NCBI RefSeq assembly: GCF_012034205.1
Contig: NZ_JAATEM010000026.1
Span: forward strand, 59,560 to 123,559
Reading direction: 5' to 3'
DNA length: 64,000 bases
From: Streptomyces composti
Lineage (GTDB): Bacteria > Actinomycetota > Actinomycetes > Streptomycetales > Streptomycetaceae
Part shown: positions 32,281 through 39,522 of the stretch, piece after piece
Layout of the letters: each line of letters starts with the position of its first letter
Numbering within the stretch: the stretch's first letter is position 1
Notes under the pieces: generated by a model
The model's database searches: none
What the model saw: only the letters and a program-made list of their open reading frames with translations
What the model was told of the DNA's origin: nothing
Translations under genes and position numbers: made by a program

Positions 32281-33184
32281 GGCAGGCGATGGAGTCGGAG
32301 TCGCCGGAGGTGCAGGCCGCGCGGCGCAGGGCGGTGAGGGGTTCGTCGACGAAGAGCAGGAAGCACAGCAGACCGGTGGCCAGGGCCTCCTCCGCGATCC
32401 AGCCCTCCCCCGTGGCCAGGCACGGGTCGGCCTCCGGGGAGACGGTGCGCACCGCGTCCTGCAGGCGCCGCAGGATCTCCAGGCACTCGTCCCAGCCGCG
32501 GGCGATGAAGTGCTCGGGACTCGGGTCCTGGGCGCGGGTCCACAGATCGCCGAGCCAGGCCTCGTGGTAGCGGGTGCGGTTGTCGTAGGCGTAGGAGCGC
32601 AGCAGTCCGACGAGCCCGGTGGGTTCGGCACCCTCGGCGAGCAGGCGCACGGCGTGCGCGGTGAGGTCGGACGCGGCGAGCGCGGTGGGGTGCCCGTGGG
32701 TGAGCGCGGCCTGGAACTGGGCGGCGCCCGCGCGCTGTTCGTCGCCGAGGCCGGGGACCAGTCCGAGGGGCGCGACCCGCATATTGGCGCCACAGCCCTT
32801 GGAGCCGACCTGGCAGGCGTCCTGCCAGACGCGGTCCCGGTCGGCAAGCAGGGCGCAGGCGCGCAGGCAGGTGTTGCCGGGGGCGCGGTTGTTCTCGGGC
32901 GAGCGGTACCAGGCCACGAACTCCTCGCGCAGCGGCCCCTCCAGGCTTTCCGGGGTGAGCGGCCCGTGGGCCGTGGCGGTGCGCAGCGCCCGCCCGAGGG
33001 CCAGGGTCATCTGGGTGTCGTCGGTGACGATCGCGGGCCGGGGCAGCCGCGTCTCGCGCCAGGGTCCGCGCGTGGCGAGGATCGACGGCACGTCGTGGAA
33101 CTCGGTGGGGAAGCCGAGCGCGTCCCCGAGGGCGAGTCCGGTGAGCGATCCGGTGGCGGCGCGCTTGGTGGCGGTGACGGTCAT
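32150..33184 (-). CDS. ADP-ribosylglycohydrolase family protein (DraG/ARH)
   Basis: 344 residues, all-helical ADP-ribosylglycohydrolase. The N-terminal block AATGSLTGLALGDALGFPTE (about 9-28), the first metal motif TDDTQM (about 54-59) and the second metal motif SGDSDS (about 292-297) are intact, so it should bind two Mg2+/Mn2+ and hydrolyse ADP-ribosyl-protein, -nucleic acid or O-acetyl-ADP-ribose. The ATG overlaps the stop of the Nudix regulator gene (ATGA), placing it in the same operon under the dyad operator at 33912-33952. Confidence 0.9.
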   Translation of the reverse strand: MTVTATKRAATGSLTGLALGDALGFPTEFHDVPSILATRGPWRETRLPRPAIVTDDTQMTLALGRALRTATAHGPLTPESLEGPLREEFVAWYRSPENNRAPGNTCLRACALLADRDRVWQDACQVGSKGCGANMRVAPLGLVPGLGDEQRAGAAQFQAALTHGHPTALAASDLTAHAVRLLAEGAEPTGLVGLLRSYAYDNRTRYHEAWLGDLWTRAQDPSPEHFIARGWDECLEILRRLQDAVRTVSPEADPCLATGEGWIAEEALATGLLCFLLFVDEPLTALRRAACTSGDSDSIACLTGAFAGALLGADAWPAEWAERIEYREELTALGQLWDSPAQAD

Positions 33185-33900
33185 GCGGTGCGTCCTTCAC
33201 TGGTCGGCCGGAGCAGGGGCGGGTGCAGGGTGGTGGCGGGGCCGGCGCGGTAGAGCGCGGCCGGTTTGCCGCGGCCGCCGGTGAGCCGGGCGCCGCCGGG
33301 TACGGCCTCGACGAACCCCGGCGTGGCGAGTACCTTGCGCCGGAAGTTGGGCCGGTCCAGGGTCGTGCCCCACACCGTCTCGTAGACCTGCTGCAGCTCG
33401 CCGAGGGTGAACTCGGGCGGGCAGAAGCGGGTGGCGAGGCAGGTGTACTCGAGCTTGGCGCCGATCCGCTCATGGGCGTCGGCCAGGATCCGGTCGTGGT
33501 CGAAGGCGAGGTTCCGGGCGGCGTCGTACGGCGTCCAGCGGGCCCTCGCCGCGTCGCTGCCGCCGTGCGCCTCGGGGGCGTCGGGGAGCAGCGCGGTGAA
33601 GGCGACCGACACCACCCGCATCCGGGGGTCACGGCCGGGCTCGCTGTAGGTGCGCAGCTGCTCCAGGTGCAGTCCGGAGACGTCCTGCAGACCGGTCTCC
33701 TCGGCGAGCTCGCGCCGGGCGGCCGTCTCCGCGGACTCCTCCGGCCGCACGAAGCCGCCGGGCAGCGCCCACCGGCCGGCGTAGGGCTCCTGGCCGCGCT
33801 CGACGAGCAGGACGTGCAGCGCGCCGTCGCGGATGGTGAAGACGGCGAGGTCCACGGTGACGGCGAAGGGCTCGAAGGCGTACTTGTCGTAGCCGTCCAC
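33181..33900 (-). CDS. NrtR-like Nudix-domain transcriptional regulator
   Basis: About 239 residues. The N-terminal Nudix domain has an intact box GFVRPEESAETAARRELAEE (about 49-68, followed by TGL). After about residue 150 a winged-helix region (PEFTLGELQQVYETVWGTTL and NFRRKVLATPGFVEAV) is typical of NrtR regulators, which sense ADP-ribose or NAD intermediates and repress NAD-metabolism genes. The GTG at 33900 is chosen because GGAGG lies eight bases upstream; the GTG at 33915 would lie inside the operator arm with no ribosome site. The intact Nudix box means it may also hydrolyse ADP-ribose. It heads an operon with ADP-ribosylglycohydrolase. Confidence 0.85.
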   Translation of the reverse strand: MDGYDKYAFEPFAVTVDLAVFTIRDGALHVLLVERGQEPYAGRWALPGGFVRPEESAETAARRELAEETGLQDVSGLHLEQLRTYSEPGRDPRMRVVSVAFTALLPDAPEAHGGSDAARARWTPYDAARNLAFDHDRILADAHERIGAKLEYTCLATRFCPPEFTLGELQQVYETVWGTTLDRPNFRRKVLATPGFVEAVPGGARLTGGRGKPAALYRAGPATTLHPPLLRPTSEGRTA

Positions 33901-33911
33901 GGGAAAGACCT

Positions 33912-33952
33912 CCACCCCTCTTTATGGTCACTACGACTATAAAGAGGGGTGG
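33912..33952. promoter_or_regulatory. 41-bp dyad operator in front of the NrtR-like gene
   Basis: The arms CCACCCCTCTTTAT and ATAAAGAGGGGTGG are perfect 14-bp complements; further in, GTC and GAC also pair around an ACTAC centre. It overlaps the minus-strand promoter (TATAGT-like -10) and ends at the ribosome site. Length, symmetry and position suggest autorepression by the Nudix regulator, although pairing as an RNA hairpin is also possible. Confidence 0.75.
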
Positions 33953-33960
33953 CGGTCCCG

Positions 33961-33996
33961 CACAAGCGCCGGGCCCCGCACAAGCGCCGGGCCCCG
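33961..33996. repeat. Two exact tandem copies of an 18-bp unit
   Basis: CACAAGCGCCGGGCCCCG occurs twice head-to-tail between the operator and the rluB terminator stem. The second copy contributes the left arm of that stem. Confidence 0.85.
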
Positions 33997-34015
33997 CAGC
34001 ATGCGGCGGGCCCGG
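33987..34015 (-). terminator. Terminator-like stem after rluB
   Basis: CCGGGCCC and GGGCCCGG flank a 13-nt loop containing an internal GCAGCATGC dyad. It starts about 35 bp beyond the rluB stop (34050) in the direction of transcription. Confidence 0.55.
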
Positions 34016-34049
34016 GGGTTCAGGGTCTCCAGGGGTCTGGAGCTGCGGT

Positions 34050-35090
34050 CTAGAGGTCGACCTCCTTCATCAGCATGCCGACCTCGGTGTTGGTCAGGCG
34101 CCGCAGCCAGCCGGACTTCTGGTCGCCCAGAGCGATCGGCCCGAAGGCGGTGCGCACCAGCTTGTCGACGGGGAAGCCGGCCTCCGCGAGCATCCGGCGC
34201 ACGATGTGCTTGCGGCCCTCGTGCAGGCTCACCTCGACGAGGTAGTTCTTGCCCATCTGGTCGACCACCCGGAAGTGGTCGGCACGGGCGTAGCCGTCCT
34301 CCAGCTGGATGCCGTCCTTCAGCCGCTTGCCCAGGTCGCGCGGGATCGGGCCGACGATGTGCGCGAGGTAGGTCTTGCGCACGCCGTAGCGGGGGTGGGT
34401 CAGCCGGTGCGCCAGCTCGCCGTGGTTGGTGAGCAGGATGATGCCCTCGGTCTCGGTGTCCAGCCGGCCGACGTGGAACAGGCGCGTCTCACGGTTGGTG
34501 ACGTAGTCGCCCAGGCACTGCCTGCCCTCCGGGTCCTCCATGGTGGAGACCACACCGGCGGGCTTGTTCAGCGCGAAGAACTGGTACGACTGGGTCGCCA
34601 CCGTCAGCCCGTCGACCTTGATCTCGTCCTTCTCCTGGTCCACGCGGCGGCCCTGCTCGAGCACGATCTCGCCGTTCACCTCGACCCGTGCCTGGTCGAT
34701 CAGCTCCTCGCAGGCGCGCCGGGAGCCGTAGCCGGCGCGGGCCAGCACCTTCTGCAGCCGCTCGCCCTCCTGCTCGGCGCCGGGGAAGGTCTTGGGCAGC
34801 TTGACCTGCTTCTTGCCCGCGTACCGCTCGCGGTTGCGCTCCTCGATCCGGGCCTCGTACTCGCGCGAACGCGCCGGAGCCGTGCGGCCCCGGCCGCCCT
34901 TCGGTGCCGCCTTCGGCTTTCCGCGCCCGGACTTCGGGCCGTCCTTGGTGGCTCCCGGGCCGACGTCGTAGCGGCGCTCCTCGGGGCGGGGCTTGCGGGG
35001 GCGGCCCGGCCCCTGCTTCTGGTCCCTGTTGTTGCCGGCGCCACGGTAGTTACCGCGTCCGCCGCTCTTTCCGCTGCCGCTGCTTCGCAT
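34050..35090 (-). CDS. rluB: Ribosomal large-subunit pseudouridine synthase (RluB/RsuA family)
   Basis: 346 residues. A long basic Gly/Arg/Lys/Pro-rich extension (about 1-105) may bind RNA. It is followed by an S4 domain (RLQKVLARAGYGSRRACEEL, about 112-131) and the catalytic domain with FALNKPAGVVSTMEDP, the catalytic aspartate in GRLDTETEGIILLTN (about 207) and HEGRKHIVRRMLAEAGFPV. It isomerises uridine in 23S rRNA. The ATG at 35090 overlaps the scpB stop by one base (TGATG). The scpA-scpB-rluB order is widely conserved in Gram-positive bacteria. Confidence 0.93.
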   Translation of the reverse strand: MRSSGSGKSGGRGNYRGAGNNRDQKQGPGRPRKPRPEERRYDVGPGATKDGPKSGRGKPKAAPKGGRGRTAPARSREYEARIEERNRERYAGKKQVKLPKTFPGAEQEGERLQKVLARAGYGSRRACEELIDQARVEVNGEIVLEQGRRVDQEKDEIKVDGLTVATQSYQFFALNKPAGVVSTMEDPEGRQCLGDYVTNRETRLFHVGRLDTETEGIILLTNHGELAHRLTHPRYGVRKTYLAHIVGPIPRDLGKRLKDGIQLEDGYARADHFRVVDQMGKNYLVEVSLHEGRKHIVRRMLAEAGFPVDKLVRTAFGPIALGDQKSGWLRRLTNTEVGMLMKEVDL

Positions 35091-35764
35091 CAATAGTCCG
35101 TCGTCGTCGTTTCAGGCATGTTCGTCGCGGGACCGTCGTCCGTGTCCGGGGCGTCCGGATCGAACGACGGCACGCCTTCCTGGGTCTCGGCCTCGATCGC
35201 CTCCGCCTCCGGGAGGAAGGGCGCGAGCTCCGGGAGCTCGTCCAGACCGCGCAGGCCCATCCGCTCCAGGAAGTAGTTCGTCGTCGTGTACAGGATCGCA
35301 CCTGTTTCGGGTTCCGTGCCCGCCTCCTGGATGAGCCCCCGCTGGAGCAGGGTGCGCATCACACCGTCGCAGTTCACTCCGCGCACCGCGGAGACCCGGC
35401 TGCGGCTGACCGGCTGGCGGTAGGCGACCACGGCGAGGGTCTCCAGAGCGGCCTGGGTGAGGCGGGCCTGCTGGCCGTCCAGGACGAAGCCCTCGACGGC
35501 GGCGGCGTACTCGGGCCGGGTGTAGAAGCGCCAGCCGCCCGCGACCAGGCGCAGCTCGAAGCCGCGCCCCTGCACGGTGTACTCGTCGGCCAGCTCCCGC
35601 AGGGCGTCGGCGACCTGCCGCTTCGGGCGCTCCAGTATCTTCGCCAGGTGCTCCTCGGTGGCGGGCTCGTCCACGACCATGAGGATCGCCTCGAGGGCGG
35701 GCTTGAGCTCGAGACCGGCGACGTCGCGCGCCCCCGCGGGCGCCTCGATGGTGTCCTCGCTCAC
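35090..35764 (-). CDS. scpB: Condensin subunit ScpB
   Basis: 224 residues, two winged-helix domains typical of ScpB: LELKPALEAILMVVDEPATE (about 17), FELRLVAGGWRFYTRPEYAA (about 74), LTQAALETLAVVAYRQPVSR (about 102), VRGVNCDGVMRTLLQRGLI and a C-terminal YTTTNYFLERMGL. An acidic tail follows. It binds ScpA to form the kleisin bridge of SMC condensin for chromosome compaction and segregation. The GTG overlaps the scpA stop (GTGA). Normal length. Confidence 0.94.
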   Translation of the reverse strand: MSEDTIEAPAGARDVAGLELKPALEAILMVVDEPATEEHLAKILERPKRQVADALRELADEYTVQGRGFELRLVAGGWRFYTRPEYAAAVEGFVLDGQQARLTQAALETLAVVAYRQPVSRSRVSAVRGVNCDGVMRTLLQRGLIQEAGTEPETGAILYTTTNYFLERMGLRGLDELPELAPFLPEAEAIEAETQEGVPSFDPDAPDTDDGPATNMPETTTTDY

Positions 35765-37416
35765 TTCTTCTGCTCCTCCTCGGGCTGCTCGGGCGGCCGG
35801 TCGAACTCGTCGGTCACCGTCGGCGTCTCCTCCCCGTCCCCGCCGGTCCAGCGCACCAGCAGCTCGCCGAGGGCGGTCTCCTGCTCCAGCGCCACGGCCT
35901 TCTCGCGGTACAGCTCCAGCAGCGCCAGGAACCGGGCGACCACGGTGAGGGTGTCGCCGGCGTCCTCCACGAGCACCCGGAACGACACCTCCCGCAGCTC
36001 CTTCAGCCGGGCGACGACGATCCCGGCCTGCTCCTGCACGCTGACCAGGGGCGCGTGGATGTGGTCGACGTACACCTGCGGCTTGGGCTTGGGCTGCATC
36101 GCCTTCACGGCGAGCCGGGCGAAGCCCTCGGGACCGATGCTGATGACCACCTCGGGCAGCAGCTCGGCGTGGTGCGGCTCCAGACCCACGGTACGGGGGT
36201 ACCGCCGCGCCTCCTCCTCCAGCCGCTGGTTGAAGATCTCCGCGATCTGCTTGTACGCCCGGTACTGCAGCAGCCGGGCGAACAGCAGGTCCCGCGCCTC
36301 GAGCAGCGCCAGATCCGCCTCGTCCTCGACCTCCGCGGCGGGCAGCAGCCGGGCCGCCTTCAGGTCGAGCAGCGTCGCCGCGACGACCAGGAACTCGGTC
36401 GTCTCGTCCAGGTCCCAGTCCGCCCCCATGGCCCGGATGTGCGCCATGAACTCGTCGGTGACCTTGGACAGCGCCACCTCGGTGACATCCAGCTTGTGCT
36501 TGGAGATCAGCTGCAGCAGCAGATCGAAGGGGCCCTCGAAGTTGTCCAGCCGGACCGTGAAGCCCTCGGCCGCCTCCTCGGCCCCACCGGGGTCCGCGAC
36601 CCCTCCCTCCGAGCCCTGCGCACCGTCCGCCCCGGTCCCCGCACCACGCGGAGCAGGGACGACGTCGGCCGCCGTGGCACCGTCCGGCGCCGGCGCACCG
36701 ACCGCCGGGACGGCTGGGCCGCCCGCGGAAGCCCGCACGCCGCCCGCCGCACCCGCGACGCCCTGCGCCGGAACCGTGGAGCCGGTCGCCGAGGTCCCTG
36801 CGGCACCCGCCGGGGGCCCGGGGTCCCCCGCGGCGGCCTCGTCCCCGCCCGGCGACAGCCCGGGACCACGTGCCGGGGCCTCTGACCCGCCCTCGGGACT
36901 CCGGGAGCCGCCTGCCAGGGCGCCACCCCCGGCAGGCCGAACGTCCCCGCGCGCGCCGTTCTCTCCCGAGGGCCGAGCGCCGTCCTCTGGCGCCCCCGTC
37001 GCATCCGCCGCGGTTCCGTGGTCGCGCGTCGAGGCCGCGGCCCCGTCCGCCGGAAGCCCAGCGATGTCCGCCGCGGTCCCGGCGCCACCCGCCGGAATCC
37101 GGGCCTCGCCGTCCGGGACACGATCGTCGGCCGCCCTCGGGACCGTCTCCTGGGCAGGAACCGGGATGCTGTCGCCCGATCGTGCGGTGACGCCCCCCGC
37201 AGTCGGGACGCCGCTCCCCGAGAGCCTCACGTCGTCCTGGGACGGCCCGGTCCCGGCGCCGGAATCCTCCCCGGCAGCAGGGTCAGCGGCATCACCCGGC
37301 CCGTCGTACGGCACCCCCGCAGGAGGTGGCGGCGGGGCGGCTCCCGGACCCCGGCCCAGGGCGCGGCGGCGGGGGCGGTTTCCCCGGCCGGAGGGGGACG
37401 CGTCGTAGGAGGTCAT
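35761..37416 (-). CDS. scpA: Condensin kleisin subunit ScpA with long disordered N-terminal extension
   Basis: 551 residues, about twice the usual ScpA length. Residues 1 to about 283 are low-complexity (Gly, Ala, Pro, Ser, Arg, Asp; repeated AGG, PAGG, PDGE pieces). The ScpA domain begins at about 284: FTVRLDNFEGPFDLLLQLIS, EFLVVAATLLDLKAARLL, a middle acidic helix, and the C-terminal winged helix RFLALLELYREKAVALEQ. It bridges SMC heads with ScpB. The ATG at 37416 sits just after GGAGG. The extension could be real and disordered, or translation could start nearer the domain. It follows the small RHH-like gene by 18 bp. Confidence 0.88.
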   Translation of the reverse strand: MTSYDASPSGRGNRPRRRALGRGPGAAPPPPPAGVPYDGPGDAADPAAGEDSGAGTGPSQDDVRLSGSGVPTAGGVTARSGDSIPVPAQETVPRAADDRVPDGEARIPAGGAGTAADIAGLPADGAAASTRDHGTAADATGAPEDGARPSGENGARGDVRPAGGGALAGGSRSPEGGSEAPARGPGLSPGGDEAAAGDPGPPAGAAGTSATGSTVPAQGVAGAAGGVRASAGGPAVPAVGAPAPDGATAADVVPAPRGAGTGADGAQGSEGGVADPGGAEEAAEGFTVRLDNFEGPFDLLLQLISKHKLDVTEVALSKVTDEFMAHIRAMGADWDLDETTEFLVVAATLLDLKAARLLPAAEVEDEADLALLEARDLLFARLLQYRAYKQIAEIFNQRLEEEARRYPRTVGLEPHHAELLPEVVISIGPEGFARLAVKAMQPKPKPQVYVDHIHAPLVSVQEQAGIVVARLKELREVSFRVLVEDAGDTLTVVARFLALLELYREKAVALEQETALGELLVRWTGGDGEETPTVTDEFDRPPEQPEEEQKK

Positions 37417-37434
37417 GGCCTCCGCAGGCTACCC

Positions 37435-37920
37435 CTACCGGCCGCGCAGCCGGCGCACGAGGATGCTCGCATCCCCGCGGGTCTCCAGATCCGCCAGGAC
37501 CACGGCCACCGCCTCCCGGACGATCCGGCCCCGGTCGACCGCGAGGCCGTGCTCGCCGCGCAGCACCAGGCGCGCGTGCTCCAGGTCCATCAGCTCCTCG
37601 GCGGAGACATACACGGTGATCTTCTCGTCGTGCCGCTCCCGGCCGCTCGGCCGGCGCGCCGCCCTGCCCCGCTTCCGCGGCACGGCCGGCGCCTCCGCCT
37701 GGCGCCGGGTGGTGCGCTCGCCCCGGCTGCGCGGCTGCGCCGCCTCGCCCTGCTCCGCATCGGCCGCGACATGCTCCGCGCCCTGGCCGTCGCCGCCCTG
37801 TGCGGGCACCGACTGCGGGGCGTCGTCGAGCGCCGCCGCCGAGTCGCCCTCCCCCGCGGGAGCGGGGACCCGGGCGTCGCCGTTGGCCTGACGCCTGGGT
37901 GTGGACGGCTGAAGCGCCAT
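37435..37920 (-). CDS. Small putative ribbon-helix-helix DNA-binding protein between ParA-like and ScpA
   Basis: 161 residues. The N-terminal 95 or so are disordered and Arg/Ala/Gln-rich with a basic patch (RKRGRAARRPSGRER). The C-terminal 65 read as one beta strand and two or three helices: KITVYVSAEELMDLEHARL, then GLAVDRGRIVREAVAVVLAD and SILVRRLRG. This strand-helix-turn-helix order is that of ribbon-helix-helix (ParG/CopG-like) dimers. It could be the DNA- or ParA-binding partner of the upstream ATPase. ATG 37920 follows AGGGGGA; GTG 37965, overlapping the parA stop as GTGA, is an alternative. The fold is inferred from sequence pattern only. Confidence 0.6.
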   Translation of the reverse strand: MALQPSTPRRQANGDARVPAPAGEGDSAAALDDAPQSVPAQGGDGQGAEHVAADAEQGEAAQPRSRGERTTRRQAEAPAVPRKRGRAARRPSGRERHDEKITVYVSAEELMDLEHARLVLRGEHGLAVDRGRIVREAVAVVLADLETRGDASILVRRLRGR

Positions 37921-37961
37921 TCCCCCTGTCGTACGGAAGAGTTCGTCGGCCCCCGGCAGAC

Positions 37962-39140
37962 TCACTCGGCGTGACACCGGGCGAGCACCTCCCTGGCGAG
38001 CTGGCGGTAGGCGGCGGCACCGACGGAGTTGGAGGCGTACGTGGTGATCGGCTCACCGGCGACCGTGGTCTCCGGGAAGCGCACCGTGCGGCCGATGACC
38101 GTGTGGTAGACGTGATCGTCGAACGCCTCGACCACGCGCGCGAGCACCTCGCGGCTGTGCACCGTGCGCGAGTCGTACATCGTGGCGAGGATCCCGTCGA
38201 GCTCCAGGTCGGGGTTGAGGCGTTCCTGGACCTTCTCGATGGTCTCGGTCAGCAGCGCGACACCGCGCAGCGCGAAGAACTCGCACTCCAGCGGCACGAT
38301 CACCTTGTGCGCGGCGGTCAGCGCGTTCACCGTGAGCAGACCGAGCGAGGGCTGACAGTCGATCACGATGTAGTCGTAGTCGTCCATCAGCGGCTTCAGC
38401 GCCCGCTGCAGCGTCGACTCGCGCGCGACCTCGCTCACCAGCTGCACCTCGGCCGCGGACAGGTCGATGTTGCTGGGCAGCAGGTCCATGTTGGGGACCG
38501 CGGTCTTCAGCAGCACCTCGTCCGCCGCCATGCCCCGCTCCATGAGCAGGTTGTAGACGGTGAGGTCGAGTTCCATCGGGTTGACGCCGAGTCCGACCGA
38601 CAGCGCGCCCTGCGGGTCGAAGTCGACGAGCAGCACCCGGCGTCCGTACTCCGCGAGCGCCGCTCCCAGGTTGATGGTCGACGTCGTCTTGCCCACGCCG
38701 CCCTTCTGGTTGCACATCGCGATGATCTTCGCGGGTCCGTGGTCGGTCACCGGGCCCGGGATCGGGAAGTACGGCAGCGGACGCCCGGTCGGGCCGATGC
38801 GCTCACGGCGCTGACGCGCGGCGTCGGGCGCGAGCGTGGCCGCGTACTCGGGGTCGGGCTCGTATTCGGCGTCGGGGTCGTAGAAGTGCCCCTCGGGCAG
38901 TTCGTCGTAGTCGGCGAAATGGTCGTGGGGCGCGCCACTTCCGTCGCCGGCCATGGCGTTCACGTGATGGCCATCCATGCTCTGGTGTGCTGGGCGAGTC
39001 ACCCCTTCGGTCCGGTGACTCTGGTGGGCTGCGAAGGTGCGCACAGCGACGGAGCCGACAGCAGCGAACCCCGCGGGACCCTGGCCCCGTGCCGGCATTC
39101 CTGGTTGACCACCCCCGGGAGTAAATGTCGACTCATTCAC
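37962..39140 (-). CDS. ParA-family ATPase (orphan, scpAB-linked)
   Basis: 392 residues. An N-terminal extension of about 135 residues is acidic and Tyr/Pro-rich (DYDELPEGHFYDPDAEYEPD). The ParA domain follows: deviant Walker A CNQKGGVGKTTSTINLGAAL (about 142), LLVDFDPQGALSVGLG, Walker B YIVIDCQPSLGLLTVNAL, and the C-terminal TVAGEPITTYASNSVGAAAY. It is an ATP-dependent dimeric partitioning ATPase, distinct from the oriC-linked ParA (no parB neighbour, no parS seen). A near-perfect ribosome site AAGGAGGT (39151-39158) precedes GTG 39140. First gene of the parA-RHH-scpA-scpB-rluB operon, which suggests a role with condensin. Confidence 0.88.
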   Translation of the reverse strand: MNESTFTPGGGQPGMPARGQGPAGFAAVGSVAVRTFAAHQSHRTEGVTRPAHQSMDGHHVNAMAGDGSGAPHDHFADYDELPEGHFYDPDAEYEPDPEYAATLAPDAARQRRERIGPTGRPLPYFPIPGPVTDHGPAKIIAMCNQKGGVGKTTSTINLGAALAEYGRRVLLVDFDPQGALSVGLGVNPMELDLTVYNLLMERGMAADEVLLKTAVPNMDLLPSNIDLSAAEVQLVSEVARESTLQRALKPLMDDYDYIVIDCQPSLGLLTVNALTAAHKVIVPLECEFFALRGVALLTETIEKVQERLNPDLELDGILATMYDSRTVHSREVLARVVEAFDDHVYHTVIGRTVRFPETTVAGEPITTYASNSVGAAAYRQLAREVLARCHAE

Positions 39141-39522
39141 AAGTCGTCTTACCTCCTTGGTGACCAGGAAACTTCTAGACAGGTCAGCGTGGCACCATGC
39201 CGACGGTTGGCGACTCTATGGCGTGTCGTGGGTCCGCAGCAACACAATCCGCCGGACCCGGCCCGATGTGTCGGCAATGAAACATCCCGCTGTCAAGGGC
39301 GTACAGCCGTCGCACGGCAGGTTTTGCCGTTGTGCGAATCGGTAGAACGGTTACGTTCGAGGCGAGTTGTCCCGGAATCGCGAGGTGACCCTACACACAT
39401 CCGGCCGGACCTTGACGCACAAGGTCCGGCCGGATGTACGGCGTTGACGACCGAAGTTGACGTATCGCCTTTGCCTGATGATGACTTGGTCGACTTGGCG
39501 TCCGGGGACCGCCGGAGCCGGC
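39141..39522. other. Region between parA-like gene and ald
   Basis: About 380 bp. It contains the parA ribosome site (AAGGAGGT) and presumably its promoter in a GC-poorer stretch (39160-39360), plus the ald terminator (39397-39437). No canonical parS (GTTTCACGTGAAAC) is present. Confidence 0.6.
39397..39437 (-). terminator. Strong terminator of ald
   Basis: A perfect 18-bp stem (ACATCCGGCCGGACCTTG with its complement) and a 5-nt loop ACGCA, 86 bp after the ald stop. There is no T-run, as is usual for Streptomyces. Confidence 0.88.

Noticed and set aside
39141..39522. parS site near the ParA-like gene
   Set aside because: No GTTTCACGTGAAAC-like sequence; this ParA is not next to a parB.
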